The position numbers and the translations under genes were made by a program. From Saccharothrix sp. HUAS TT1 (GTDB lineage Bacteria; Actinomycetota; Actinomycetes; Mycobacteriales; Pseudonocardiaceae), in the NCBI RefSeq assembly GCF_040744945.1, contig NZ_CP160453.1, positions 3,038,001-3,102,000 of the forward strand: a stretch of 64,000 nt of DNA. The letters are read 5' to 3'. Positions 10,308-22,915 of this stretch are shown here, one piece after another. The notes beneath the pieces were generated by a model that worked only from the letters and a program-made list of their open reading frames with translations, ran no database searches and had not been told where the DNA came from. How positions within the stretch are numbered: the first letter of the stretch is position 1; each line of letters begins with the position of its first letter.

Positions 10308-10829
10308 TCAGCCCTGGACCCAGCCGCGGACGCGCGACGCCGACGAGGAGCCGCCGCCCGACTGGTCCTTCGGCGGTCCCCAGTGCTTGTGACCACCACC
10401 GCGACGCCCGCCGACCGCGCCCTGCACGGCCTGCGCGACGAACGTGTTCAACGACATGCCCTGAGCCGCGGCGGCCTGTTCCGCCTTGGCCTTCAGCTCG
10501 TCCAGCAACCGCAGGGTGACGCGCGTGGCGTCGCCGGCGGACGGCCGGGGAACTTCCTCGGTCCGCGGTTCGTGTTCCTCCCGCGGGGACGTGCCGGTGA
10601 CGACCACCTGCACGTCCCGCCCGTCCAGCCGCACGTCGACCACGGGCCCGTCCAGGGCTGCCGTGACCTCCGCGGCCAGGTCGGACAGTGCGTTCATGAG
10701 CGCGAGCCGCGCGGCGGGCTCCAAGGCTGCGGACAGCAGGGCGGCGGTGCGCCGGGTGTTGTCGTCCCCGGCGGACGCGGCCGTCGCGAGGTCTTCGCGC
10801 AGTGCGGCGATGTACGGCGACAGATCCAT
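10308..10829 (-). CDS. Ribbon-helix-helix (HicB-like) DNA-binding protein
   Basis: 173 residues. The C-terminal RHH segment ATRVTLRLLDELKAKAEQ, then AAAQGMSLNTFVAQAVQGAV (about 100-138), matches HicB/CopG-type antitoxin DNA-binding domains; the N-terminal ~85 residues are a helical/alpha-beta domain. A Gly/His/Ser-rich tail follows. No HicA-like toxin is adjacent; instead DUF4097 follows. Clustered TGACRTCA sites cover its own promoter, which suggests autoregulation. Confidence 0.75.
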   Translation of the reverse strand: MDLSPYIAALREDLATAASAGDDNTRRTAALLSAALEPAARLALMNALSDLAAEVTAALDGPVVDVRLDGRDVQVVVTGTSPREEHEPRTEEVPRPSAGDATRVTLRLLDELKAKAEQAAAAQGMSLNTFVAQAVQGAVGGRRGGGHKHWGPPKDQSGGGSSSASRVRGWVQG

Positions 10830-10835
10830 GACACC

Positions 10836-10880
10836 ACCATGACGTCAAAAGTGACATCAGTCAAGGAAATCGTGATGTCG
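10836..10880 (-). promoter_or_regulatory. Promoter and repeated operator of the RHH gene
   Basis: On the minus strand TTGACT (10864-10859), 17-bp spacer and CATGGT (10841-10836) lie 6 nt before ATG 10829. TGACGTCA (10840-10847) and TGACATCA (10852-10859) are direct repeats 12 bp apart. GACATCA/TGATGTC (10853-10859/10873-10879) also form a 7-bp inverted repeat. RHH proteins bind such short repeats as arrays. Confidence 0.5.
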
Positions 10881-10970
10881 CGGCGGCGTCACCGCGAACG
10901 GACGTACGGGGGAGGCCGAACGGTCGGTGCTGCAAAAGGGGGCTGCCCGGGTTTCGGTTAGGGTTCGGGC

Positions 10971-11723
10971 ATGGCTGAGACGGTGGCGCCGAAGGTGCAG
11001 TTGATCGCGAAGACGGAGTTCTTCCCCCCGGACGGCGTCCCGTGGTCCACCGACGCCGACGGCGGCGAGGCGCTGGCCGAGTTCGCCGGTCGCGCCTGCT
11101 ACCAGTCCTGGACCAAGCCGAACCCGGCCACCGCCACGAACTCCGGCTACATCAAGCACATCATCGAGGTCGGCCACCTGTCGGTGCTGGAGCACGGCTC
11201 GGTCAGCTTCTACCTGACCGGCATCTCCCGCTCGCTGACCCACGAGCTGATCCGGCACCGCCACTTCTCGTACTCGCAGCTGTCCCAGCGGTACGTGCCC
11301 GAGCGCAACGCCGCCATGGTCGAGCCGGACGTCATCGCGAACGACCCCGAGCTGCACGAGAAGTTCCTGGCCGCCGCCCAGGCCAGCGTCGACGCCTACA
11401 ACGAGCTGCTGAAGGGCCTGGAGGAGAAGTTCTCCGACGTGCCCAGCGCCACGCTGCGCCGCAAGCAGGCCCGCCAGGCGGCTCGCGCGATCCTGCCGAA
11501 CGCCACCGAGACCCGCATCGTGGTCACCGGCAACTACCGGGCGTGGCGGCACTTCATCGCCATGCGCGCCACCGAGCACGCCGACGTGGAGATCCGCGCG
11601 CTGGCCGTGGAGTGCCTGCGCCAGCTGCAGAAGGCGGCGGCGAACGCCTTCGCCGACTTCACCATCTCCACCCTGGCCGACGGCTCCGAGGTCGCTTCCA
11701 GCCCGCTGGTCACCGAGGGCTGA
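10971..11723 (+). CDS. thyX: Flavin-dependent thymidylate synthase
   Basis: 250 residues. The ThyX signature [13 protein letters not shown] (residues 95-107) is complete. The enzyme methylates dUMP to dTMP with methylene-THF, FAD and NADPH. ATG 10971 lies 6 nt after TAGGGT (10959-10964), giving a predicted leaderless transcript; no Shine-Dalgarno is present. thyX next to dapA is the usual actinobacterial neighbourhood. Divergent from the RHH gene. Confidence 0.97.
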   Translation: MAETVAPKVQLIAKTEFFPPDGVPWSTDADGGEALAEFAGRACYQSWTKPNPATATNSGYIKHIIEVGHLSVLEHGSVSFYLTGISRSLTHELIRHRHFSYSQLSQRYVPERNAAMVEPDVIANDPELHEKFLAAAQASVDAYNELLKGLEEKFSDVPSATLRRKQARQAARAILPNATETRIVVTGNYRAWRHFIAMRATEHADVEIRALAVECLRQLQKAAANAFADFTISTLADGSEVASSPLVTEG

Positions 11724-11729
11724 CGGCCC

Positions 11730-12119
11730 GTGAAGCGGCTGATCGTCGACGTCCGGCCGGGCGGGTACGCGGTCGTGCGGCTGCCCGCCGACGCGCCGGC
11801 GCCCGCCGGGCTCCTCGACGCGCCGGGCCTGGTCTCGGTGACCAGGACGCCGGACGAGCTGTCCATCGTGTGCCCGGAGGAGCACGCGCCGGACGCGGCC
11901 GCCGCGCAGCCCGGTTGGCGGCTGCTGACCGTGCGCGGCCCGCTGGAGTTCACCCTCACCGGCATCATGGCCGCGCTGTCGGGCGAGCTGGCGGCGGCGG
12001 GCGTGAGCTTGTTCGCGCTGTCCACGTACGACACCGACCACCTGCTGGTGAAGGAGTCCGACCTGGACCGCGCGGTCCAGGCGCTGCGCGCGTCCGGGCA
12101 CGAAGTCACGAAACCGTGA
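11730..12119 (+). CDS. ACT domain (CASTOR-type) protein
   Basis: 129 residues. Two ACT-like halves: the second, WRLLTVRGPLEFTLTGIMAAL, then GELAAAGVSLFALSTYDTDH, then LLVKESDLDRAVQALRASGH, is a classic ACT_7 pattern. ACT domains sense amino acids. GTG 11730 starts 6 nt after thyX, so it is probably co-transcribed. No enzyme domain is fused, so it may act as a free-standing sensor. Confidence 0.8.
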   Translation: MKRLIVDVRPGGYAVVRLPADAPAPAGLLDAPGLVSVTRTPDELSIVCPEEHAPDAAAAQPGWRLLTVRGPLEFTLTGIMAALSGELAAAGVSLFALSTYDTDHLLVKESDLDRAVQALRASGHEVTKP

Positions 12120-12190
12120 AACCGGATCGGGCGGCGCGGGGTCTGAAGTAGCGTTCCGCCGGTCCGCGCGCGGGGTTTCGAGGAGTGACG

Positions 12191-13654
<1,464 letters not shown>

Positions 13655-13663
13655 CGTGGGGCC

Positions 13664-14284
13664 ATGGGCGTCGCGCAGGACGAACGCAGGCAGTTGACCG
13701 AGCTGTTCGCCGAGGTGGGCCCGGACGCGCCCACGTTGTGCGACCCGTGGCGCACGCGCGACCTCGCCGCGCACCTGGTGCTGCGGGAGCGCCGCCCGGA
13801 CGCGGCGGCGGGCATCCTGCTCAAGCCGCTGGCCGGGCACACGCGGAAGGTCCAGGACGCCTACGCCGCCAAGCCGTGGGACGAGCTGGTCGGGCTGGTC
13901 CGCGGCGGGCCGCCCCGGCTGTCGCCGTACGCGCTGGTGGACGAGCTGGTCAACGCCGTCGAGTACTTCGTGCACCACGAGGACGTGCGGCGGGCGCGGG
14001 ACGGCTGGGAGCCGCGTTCACCCGATCCGGTACGAGACGACGTGCTGTGGCGGCGGCTCGGGCCGACCGCCCGGATGATGTACCGCAAGAGCCCCGTCGG
14101 GGTGGTGCTGCGCCGCCCGGACGGTCAGGCCGTCGTGGCCAGGCGCGGCGCGGAACCCGTCGTGCTGACCGGGCAGGTCTCGGAACTGGTGGTGCACGTG
14201 TTCGGCCGGTCCGCCGCGCGGGTCGAGTACGACGGCGCGCCCGAGGCCGTGCGGCTGGTGCGGGGCCTGGACCGGAGCATGTAG
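13664..14284 (+). CDS. TIGR03085-type DinB/maleylpyruvate-isomerase-fold protein
   Basis: 206 residues. N-terminal ERRQLTELFAEVGPDAPTLCD, then PWRTRDLAAHLVLRERRPDAA, is the mycothiol-dependent DinB-like helical bundle with the metal-binding His in AAHLVLRE; FVHHEDVRRA supplies further ligands. ATG 13664 follows TAGCGT (13652-13657) by 6 nt, so probably leaderless. Family members are metal-binding and may use mycothiol; substrate unknown. Confidence 0.8.
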   Translation: MGVAQDERRQLTELFAEVGPDAPTLCDPWRTRDLAAHLVLRERRPDAAAGILLKPLAGHTRKVQDAYAAKPWDELVGLVRGGPPRLSPYALVDELVNAVEYFVHHEDVRRARDGWEPRSPDPVRDDVLWRRLGPTARMMYRKSPVGVVLRRPDGQAVVARRGAEPVVLTGQVSELVVHVFGRSAARVEYDGAPEAVRLVRGLDRSM

Positions 14285-14304
14285 TCGCAGCTTGCCGAGG
14301 GTGA

Positions 14305-16898
<2,594 letters not shown>

Positions 16899-16929
16899 CC
16901 GCCCGCGCGCGTGGTCGAGAGGAGCTGAC

Positions 16930-17499
16930 GTGGCCGAGGTGCTGTTGTTCCACCACGCGCACGGGTTGACGCCCGGCGTCGCGGCCTTCGCCGAGCGGTT
17001 GGCGGAGGCCGGGCACACCGTCCACGTGCCGGACCTGTTCGGCGGCCGGGTCTTCGTGGACCTGGGCGCGGGGCTGGACTACGCGCAGGAGGTCGGGTTC
17101 GGCACGATCGCCGAGCGCGGCCTCGAAGCGGCCGCCGACCTGCCCGGCGACGTCGTGTACGCGGGGTTCTCGCTGGGCGTGCTGCCGGCGCAGATGCTGG
17201 CCCAGAGCAAGCCGGGCGCGGCGGGCGCGCTGCTGTTCAGCGCCTGCGTGCCGGTGACGGAGTTCGGCGAGGCGTGGCCCGCGAGCGTGCCGGTGCAGGT
17301 GCACGCGATGGCCGAGGACGACCTCTTCGTGGACGACGGCGACCTGGAAGCGGCCCGCGCGCTGGTCGCGGGCGCGGCGGACGGCGAGCTGTTCCTCTAC
17401 CCCGGCGACCGGCACCTGTTCGCCGACGAGAGCCTGTCGTCGTACGACGAGGTGGCCGCCGTGCTGATGATGGAGCGCGTGCTCGCGTTCCTGAAGTAG
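16930..17499 (+). CDS. Dienelactone hydrolase family alpha/beta hydrolase
   Basis: 189 residues, DLH size. N-terminal AEVLLFHHAHGLTPGVAAFA; nucleophile elbow VVYAGFSLGVLPAQ with Ser in place of the Cys of classical dienelactone hydrolases; Asp in HAMAEDDLFVDDGD and His in YPGDRHLFADESL. GTG 16930 follows AGAGGAG. Usual neighbour of rnj in several actinobacteria. Substrate unknown; simple ester or lactone hydrolysis inferred. Confidence 0.85.
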   Translation: MAEVLLFHHAHGLTPGVAAFAERLAEAGHTVHVPDLFGGRVFVDLGAGLDYAQEVGFGTIAERGLEAAADLPGDVVYAGFSLGVLPAQMLAQSKPGAAGALLFSACVPVTEFGEAWPASVPVQVHAMAEDDLFVDDGDLEAARALVAGAADGELFLYPGDRHLFADESLSSYDEVAAVLMMERVLAFLK

Positions 17500-17504
17500 C
17501 CACC

Positions 17505-17542
17505 GGTGGTGCGGGAGCGGCGTCGCGCCCTCCCGCACCACC
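17505..17542 (+). terminator. Hairpin terminator after the hydrolase gene
   Basis: Perfect 13-bp stem (17505-17517 with 17530-17542) and 12-nt loop, 5 nt after the stop codon. The rest of 17543-17925 shows no convincing gene; it probably holds the promoter of the secreted-protein gene, and its lower GC fits that. Confidence 0.65.
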
Positions 17543-17925
17543 GCGGCGGAGCAAGCCTCCGAGCAGCGGGACGCGAACGCTACCGGCCCGCGCGCGCCGT
17601 CGCGACTGCCGAATGGAGCGCCGCTGGTTGCCCGGCGCAACTGACCCGAACAACCGATGACCGCTGCGCCGCGAGACGGTTGTTTACGGATAGCTCCAGG
17701 ACCGTATCCCGCCAGGTCGCACGCGATGTGCGGCCTGGCGGTCGCAGTTCCGCGAATCGGCGTCCCGGGTGGGAACGAATGGTCGATCGGCGCTTTGCTT
17801 ACGGTCGCGCGCCGATCAGTCGACACTCGTTCGCCGCATTTACCCGGTGAATCGAATCCGCCTAACGTCTGCGCCTGGAATCACTCGATTCCCGTGCACT
17901 CCGCGATCGAATGGTGAGGTGATCC

Positions 17926-18447
17926 ATGCGCAGAACGCGTGGGCGAAGAACCGGTGTCGCAGTGGTGAGAGCGGTCGCTCTCGTGCTGGCGGCCGCGGCG
18001 GCGCTGGTGCTCGGCCCGGCCGCGCAGGCGGGGACCACGACCGCGCCGCGGTCGGCGATCACCGGGCAGGCGGCGTCCCTGACGGGCTCGGCGATCTCCA
18101 CCCAGGCCGAGAACACGATCACCCGGGGCTCGTGGTCGTGCAAGCTGACGGTGAGCAACCCCGGTCGGTGGTGGGGCGGCTCCGGCGGCGGCGTGCAGGG
18201 CCCCGGCTGGCTGAACTGCAGCCACGTCATGCCGCAGCTGGAGATCTTCGTCGGTGTCGTCCGCAACAACACGCTCGTCAGCATCGCCACCGACTACGAC
18301 ACGTCCACGATCCAGGTCAACACCAACGCGTCCGTGTCGCCCTACGTCCAGGCGACCTACTTCATCGCCGCCATCGGCTACGTCGAGTGGCCCGACGGCG
18401 TGATCACCGAGTTCCCCGAGCTGCACAGCCCCGCGTTCACGATCTGA
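17926..18447 (+). CDS. Hypothetical secreted protein
   Basis: 173 residues, not recognised. Long basic N-terminus plus hydrophobic core (RRTGVAVVRAVALVLAAAAA) and a cleavage site near AAQAG give a signal peptide of about 36 residues. The mature part has two Cys (WSCKLT, LNCSH), a Gly/Trp-rich stretch (WWGGSGGGVQGPGW) and beta-rich C-terminus. ATG 17926 follows GAGGTGATCC. Probably an exported, single-disulfide extracellular protein. Confidence 0.75.
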   Translation: MRRTRGRRTGVAVVRAVALVLAAAAALVLGPAAQAGTTTAPRSAITGQAASLTGSAISTQAENTITRGSWSCKLTVSNPGRWWGGSGGGVQGPGWLNCSHVMPQLEIFVGVVRNNTLVSIATDYDTSTIQVNTNASVSPYVQATYFIAAIGYVEWPDGVITEFPELHSPAFTI

Positions 18448-18453
18448 CCGGAT

Positions 18454-18485
18454 CGCCCCGGCCCGCCACCCGGCGGACCGGGGCG
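18454..18485. terminator. Hairpin between converging genes
   Basis: 8-bp GC stem CGCCCCGG (18454-18461) with CCGGGGCG (18478-18485), loop 16 nt, between the secreted-protein gene and the minus-strand acyltransferase. Confidence 0.45.
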
Positions 18486-18507
18486 GTCACCCGGTTCCCG
18501 GCCGGCC

Positions 18508-19281
18508 CTACTCCGGGCGCCACGGGCTGCTGCCCGTGGTCGGCCGGGTGGGGTCGTGGAACTTCGGCAGGTCCGGCTCGTCGACCCGCAGCGGCGCCAG
18601 GCCCGCGGTGATGGCGCGCATGATCCGCTCGTGCGCCCGCCGCGCGTCGCCCGGCTTGCCGTCCTCCAGCCCGGACAGGTCCACCGGCTTGCCGAAGTGC
18701 ACCTTGAACGTCGGCCGCCGGCGCAGGCCGCGCAGGTACGACGTGAGGTAGGGCTTGGCGTCCTCCCAACCCCCGACCCCGGTGTTGCCCCAGTAGACGG
18801 CCTCGTGCGCGCCCCACTGGCTGACCGGGACCACGGGGATGTCGCCGCTCAGCGCGAGCCGCGCGGCGCCCGTCTTGCCGCGCTCCGGCCACAGCCCCGG
18901 GTCGAGGCTGATCCGGCCCTCCGGGTACAGCGCGATCGGGTCGCCGCCGCGGCGCAGCGCCTCGACCGTGCGGTGGTAGGCGTCGCCGACGTTGGCCGCC
19001 GCCCGGTCCACCCGCAGGTGGCCGGAGGCCCGCAGCAGGGGACCCAGGACCGGCGCGTCGAGCAGCCCGCCGGTGAGCAGGAACCTCGGCGCGACACCGA
19101 GCCTGCGGCAGGCGGCGATCAGCACGAACGGGTCGAGGTTGCCGATGTGGTTGGACGCGAGCAGCAGGGGACGTCCCCTGAGGTCCGCCGGGATGTCGCC
19201 GGTGACTTCGAGTCGTCCGCTGAGACCGACGACCCCTTGGTCGACGGCGGTCAGCACGCGCCACAGCAGTGGTGTGGGCAC
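18508..19281 (-). CDS. 1-acylglycerol-3-phosphate acyltransferase (PlsC) family protein
   Basis: 257 residues. HX4D catalytic motif NHIGNLD, substrate motif YPEGRISLDPGLW and a third block IPVVPVSQWG mark the PlsC/LPLAT fold, which acylates lysophospholipids or related acceptors at the membrane. GTG 19281 is chosen because TAGCCT (19289-19294) lies 7 nt upstream (leaderless pattern) and homology begins there; an earlier start at 19332 is possible. Divergent from ftsK. Confidence 0.88.
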   Translation of the reverse strand: MPTPLLWRVLTAVDQGVVGLSGRLEVTGDIPADLRGRPLLLASNHIGNLDPFVLIAACRRLGVAPRFLLTGGLLDAPVLGPLLRASGHLRVDRAAANVGDAYHRTVEALRRGGDPIALYPEGRISLDPGLWPERGKTGAARLALSGDIPVVPVSQWGAHEAVYWGNTGVGGWEDAKPYLTSYLRGLRRRPTFKVHFGKPVDLSGLEDGKPGDARRAHERIMRAITAGLAPLRVDEPDLPKFHDPTRPTTGSSPWRPE

Positions 19282-19412
19282 GACGGGCAGGCTACGGCGT
19301 GTCGAGGTGTCGGCGCACCGGGTTCGGGGCAACCATGGGGCATCGGGCAGCGCGCGTCACGTCGCCCCGTGAAGCTTGGGGTCGTTGGGGCTGGAGGGAC
19401 TACCGTAGGCAC

Positions 19413-21938
19413 ATGGCCGGCCGAACTGGGACCTCGCGCAAGGGCACGACCCGCAGCACCGGAACCGGGTCGAAGCCCCGTTCGAGCGCGTCCCGGTCCG
19501 GCTCGTCGCGCTCGGCGTCGGCCCGGTCCGGTTCGGCGCGCTCCGGTTCGTCCCGGTCGGGTTCGGCGGCCAAGCGGTCGTCCGCCAGACGCGCGCCGGC
19601 GCGGAGGTCCCCCGGTTCCATCGGCCGGGTCTGGGGGCTGTTCGGCCGCGGCGTCGGCTCGGTGGTCCGCGCGGTGGGGCGGGGCAAGGAACTCGACCCG
19701 GCGCACCGCCGCGACGGCTTCGCGCTGGTGCTCATCTCGTTGGCCGTGATCACCGCCGCGGGCGTGTGGTGGCAGGCGGGCGGACCGGTCGGCCGGTGGG
19801 TCGACGTGGCCGTGCGCAGCTCCGTCGGCGGCCCCGCGGTGATCCTGCCCGTGCTGCTGCTGGTGATCGGCGTCGCGCTCATGCGCACCGACCCGAACCC
19901 GGAGGCCCGGCCCCGGCTGGTCATCGGCTCGATCCTGGTCACGGTCGGCTTCCTCGGCGTGTTCCACCTCGCGGGCGGCCTGCCGATGGACCCGCTCGCC
20001 CGCCGCGACGCCGGCGGCGCGCTCGGCTACCTGGCCGGCGGCTTCCTGGCCCAGGGCCTCACGTCCTGGGTCGCCGGACCGCTGCTGGTGCTGATCTTCG
20101 GCTACGGCGTGCTGCTGCTGGTGCACGTGCCGATCCGCGAGGTGCCCGCGCGGCTCGGCGGCCTGCTGCACCGCAAGGGCGACCGGCTCGACGGCTTCGA
20201 CGGCCCCGACGAGTTCGGCGACGAGTTCGGTGACGAGCCGGAGCCGGAGGAGAAGCCCGCCAAGCTGCGCCGCCCGTCCCGCGCCCGCCGCCAGGCCGCC
20301 GCCGTCGAGGACCAGCCCGAGCTGCCGCTGGACGAGGAGCCGCCGCCTCCGCCGCCGCCACCGGTCAAGCCCGCGCCCAAGCCGAAGGCGACGCCCGAGC
20401 TGCCGAAGACCGCCGCGCTGGCCGTGCGCGCCGTCGAGGGCGACTACAAGCTGCCGCCGCCGACGATCCTCAAGGACGGCGACGCGCCGAAGGCCCGCAG
20501 CAAGGCCAACGACCTGATGATCGAGGCCATCTCCGGCGTGCTCGACCAGTTCTCGATCGACGCGCAGGTCACCGGCTTCACCCGCGGCCCGACGGTGACG
20601 CGGTACGAGGTCGAGCTGGGTCCCGGCGTGAAGGTCGAGAAGATCACCGCGCTGACCAAGAACATCGCCTACGCGGTCGCCACCGACAACGTGCGGCTGC
20701 TCGCCCCGATCCCGGGCAAGTCCGCGGTCGGCATCGAGGTGCCCAACAGCGACCGCGAGATGGTGCGGCTGGGCGACGTGCTGCGCTCGCCCTCCACCGT
20801 CAAGGACAACCACCCGATGGTCATCGGGCTGGGCAAGGACATCGAGGGCCACTTCGTCACCGCGAACCTGACCAAGATGCCGCACCTGCTGGTCGCGGGC
20901 TCCACGGGTTCGGGCAAGTCGAGCTTCGTGAACTCGATGCTGGTGTCGCTGCTGGCCAGGGCCACCCCGGACGAGGTCCGGATGATCCTGATCGACCCGA
21001 AGATGGTCGAGCTGACCCCGTACGAGGGCATCCCGCACCTGATCACGCCCATCATCACCCAGCCGAAGAAGGCCGCCGCCGCGCTGGCCTGGCTGGTCGA
21101 GGAGATGGAGCAGCGCTACCAGGACATGCAGGTCAACCGGGTGCGGCACATCGACGACTTCAACCGGAAGGTGAAGTCGGGCGAGATCACCGCGCCGCCC
21201 GGCAGCGAGCGCGTCTACCGGCCGTACCCGTACATCATGGCGATCGTGGACGAGCTGGCCGACCTGATGATGACCGCGCCGCGCGACGTCGAGGACGCGA
21301 TCGTCCGGATCACGCAGAAGGCGCGCGCGGCGGGCATCCACCTGGTGCTGGCGACCCAGCGGCCGTCGGTGGACGTGGTCACCGGCCTGATCAAGACCAA
21401 CGTCCCGTCGCGGCTGGCGTTCGCCACGTCGTCGCTGACCGACTCGCGGGTCATCCTGGACCAGCCGGGCGCCGAGAAGCTGATCGGCATGGGCGACGGC
21501 CTGTACCTGCCGATGGGCGCGTCGAAGCCGGTGCGCGTGCAGGGCGCGTACGTCGGGGACGACGAGATCTCGGAGATCGTCAACTTCACCAAGGACCAGG
21601 CGCAGCCCGAGTACACCGACGGCGTGACGGCGGCGAAGGCCGGTGAGAAGAAGGAGATCGACGCCGACATCGGCGACGACCTGGAACTGCTGATCCAGGC
21701 GGCGGAGCTGATCGTCACGTCGCAGTTCGGCTCGACCTCGATGCTCCAGCGCAAGCTGCGCGTCGGCTTCGCCAAGGCGGGCCGGCTGATGGACCTGCTG
21801 GAAACGCGCGGCGTGGTCGGCCCGTCGGAGGGCTCGAAGGCCCGCGAGGTGCTGATCAAGCCGGACGAGCTGGACTCGGTGGTGTACCTCATCCGCGGTG
21901 GGGGCGGCCCGGAGCCGGACGCGGACGACGAGGGCTGA
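19413..21938 (+). CDS. ftsK: DNA translocase FtsK/SpoIIIE
   Basis: 841 residues. A Ser/Arg/Gly-repeat N-terminus (about 10-55) precedes about four membrane helices (about 105-240), an acidic/Pro-rich linker and the RecA-like motor with Walker A AGSTGSGKSSF and Walker B IMAIVDELADLMM. The C-terminal winged-helix gamma domain (TSQFGSTSMLQRKLRVGFAK, then AGRLMDLLE) reads KOPS-type sites. It pumps chromosome DNA through the closing septum. ATG 19413 follows TACCGT (19401-19406) by 6 nt. Upstream in-frame codons lack support. Confidence 0.96.
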   Translation: MAGRTGTSRKGTTRSTGTGSKPRSSASRSGSSRSASARSGSARSGSSRSGSAAKRSSARRAPARRSPGSIGRVWGLFGRGVGSVVRAVGRGKELDPAHRRDGFALVLISLAVITAAGVWWQAGGPVGRWVDVAVRSSVGGPAVILPVLLLVIGVALMRTDPNPEARPRLVIGSILVTVGFLGVFHLAGGLPMDPLARRDAGGALGYLAGGFLAQGLTSWVAGPLLVLIFGYGVLLLVHVPIREVPARLGGLLHRKGDRLDGFDGPDEFGDEFGDEPEPEEKPAKLRRPSRARRQAAAVEDQPELPLDEEPPPPPPPPVKPAPKPKATPELPKTAALAVRAVEGDYKLPPPTILKDGDAPKARSKANDLMIEAISGVLDQFSIDAQVTGFTRGPTVTRYEVELGPGVKVEKITALTKNIAYAVATDNVRLLAPIPGKSAVGIEVPNSDREMVRLGDVLRSPSTVKDNHPMVIGLGKDIEGHFVTANLTKMPHLLVAGSTGSGKSSFVNSMLVSLLARATPDEVRMILIDPKMVELTPYEGIPHLITPIITQPKKAAAALAWLVEEMEQRYQDMQVNRVRHIDDFNRKVKSGEITAPPGSERVYRPYPYIMAIVDELADLMMTAPRDVEDAIVRITQKARAAGIHLVLATQRPSVDVVTGLIKTNVPSRLAFATSSLTDSRVILDQPGAEKLIGMGDGLYLPMGASKPVRVQGAYVGDDEISEIVNFTKDQAQPEYTDGVTAAKAGEKKEIDADIGDDLELLIQAAELIVTSQFGSTSMLQRKLRVGFAKAGRLMDLLETRGVVGPSEGSKAREVLIKPDELDSVVYLIRGGGGPEPDADDEG

Positions 21939-21948
21939 GCCGCCGGCG

Positions 21949-22296
21949 GTGTGCGAGTACCCGGCGATCCGCGGCGACGACCAGCCCCTGCCGTCGTCGG
22001 TGGTGGCCGAGCACCTGGCCGCCCTCGGGCTGCGGCAGTCGGAGGGCAGGTGGTCGGAGGGCAGGTGGTCGGCCGGGGACGAGACCGGCAACCTGGCCGT
22101 CACCCCGGAAACCGCCGCCGGCCGCTGCGCCACGGCCGCGGACGACCAGGTGGTCGGCTTGGACGTGGCGCTGTGGTGCCCGCACTCGTCGCGGACGGCG
22201 CGGTGGCCGGACGAGGCGACCGGTCGGGCTCAGGAACGCCTGCTGGACGCCGTGGCCCGTGCCCTGGGCTGGACGATTGCCGCCTCCGACCGCTGA
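21949..22296 (+). CDS. Hypothetical protein downstream of ftsK
   Basis: 115 residues, not recognised. GTG 21949 is 10 nt after ftsK. Middle part contains a perfect 15-bp tandem duplication (22039-22053 and 22054-22068) that encodes SEGRW twice, evidence of recent slippage. The C-terminus is helical (EATGRAQERLLDAVARALGW). No membrane or signal segment. Could be a minor cytoplasmic protein co-transcribed with ftsK; coding status is moderately sure. Confidence 0.5.
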   Translation: MCEYPAIRGDDQPLPSSVVAEHLAALGLRQSEGRWSEGRWSAGDETGNLAVTPETAAGRCATAADDQVVGLDVALWCPHSSRTARWPDEATGRAQERLLDAVARALGWTIAASDR

Positions 22297-22382
22297 CCGC
22301 CGTTCCACCTCGGGACTGTCGGGACGTTCCCGGCGCTCCGCGTTCAACGCTTCTTTGTCGGACCCCGCCGGCACAATAAGAA

Positions 22383-22409
22383 CAGGGGTCCCCTGGGCGA
22401 GGACCCCTG
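22383..22409 (-). terminator. Intrinsic terminator of the phospholipase gene
   Basis: Stem CAGGGGTCC/GGACCCCTG (22383-22391/22401-22409), followed on the minus strand by TTCTTATTGT, a T-rich tract. One of the few terminators here with a U-run. Confidence 0.75.
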
Positions 22410-22432
22410 CGCAGCGTGGTTCGCGACCGGCG

Positions 22433-22864
22433 TCAGCTGGCGCCGAACTCGCGGACGGCCTGGTAGTACAGGTCGGCCGTGCGGTTGCACGACCAGTTGC
22501 CCGCGCACTGGTGGTAGAGGTCGGACTTGAAGTTGTTGTCGATCCGCAGCCGGGTGGTCTCGGTGAACCGCCCCTGCCGCTTGTAGTTGCGGTAGCCGAA
22601 GTCGTGCCGGTGGCAGGCCGGCAGGAACTTGAACCCGAACGGGTTGTCCGGCGACCACGAGCAGCCGTCCGACGACCAGTCGAGCTGATCGCTGTACGGC
22701 CGTTGCGCCCGCAAGGAGCTGAACTGGGACAGGGACTTGCCGAACAGGTAGTCGTCGGTGACGGCGGGCGCGTTGATGGCCGCCTGGCCAACACCGGCGC
22801 CGGCCAGCAGGGCGAGCGAGGCGATCACGACGGTGAGAGCGTTGCGCAGGGATTTCGCGAGCAC
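22433..22864 (-). CDS. Secreted prokaryotic phospholipase A2
   Basis: 143 residues. Signal peptide about 1-28 (core VVIASLALLAGAGVG). The mature domain carries the bacterial/fungal PLA2 signature: DGCSWSPDNPFGF, then catalytic His-Asp in ACHRHDFGYRNY (His87, Asp88), and a second Asp in RIDNNFKSDLYHQC. Four Cys (68, 84, 120, 126) can form two disulfides. The enzyme hydrolyses the sn-2 ester of phospholipids with Ca2+ outside the cell. GTG 22864 has GAGGGGAAG upstream. Confidence 0.92.
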   Translation of the reverse strand: MLAKSLRNALTVVIASLALLAGAGVGQAAINAPAVTDDYLFGKSLSQFSSLRAQRPYSDQLDWSSDGCSWSPDNPFGFKFLPACHRHDFGYRNYKRQGRFTETTRLRIDNNFKSDLYHQCAGNWSCNRTADLYYQAVREFGAS

Positions 22865-22915
22865 TGTTCTTCCCCTCGGTTCACGGGCTTGAGGGGTGTT
22901 CTTACCGGCCCGCGA

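Noticed and set aside
9390..10961. 523-codon plus-strand frame opposite DUF4097 and the RHH gene
   Set aside because: Antisense shadow; it runs through the bidirectional terminator and the divergent promoter region.
17506..17917. Short plus-strand frames in 17.5-17.9 kb
   Set aside because: They begin in the terminator hairpin and have no coding character; the interval looks like promoter DNA for the secreted protein.
19251..22133. 960-codon minus-strand frame opposite ftsK
   Set aside because: Antisense shadow of ftsK; composition is His/Arg/Gln-rich and it has no domain signatures.
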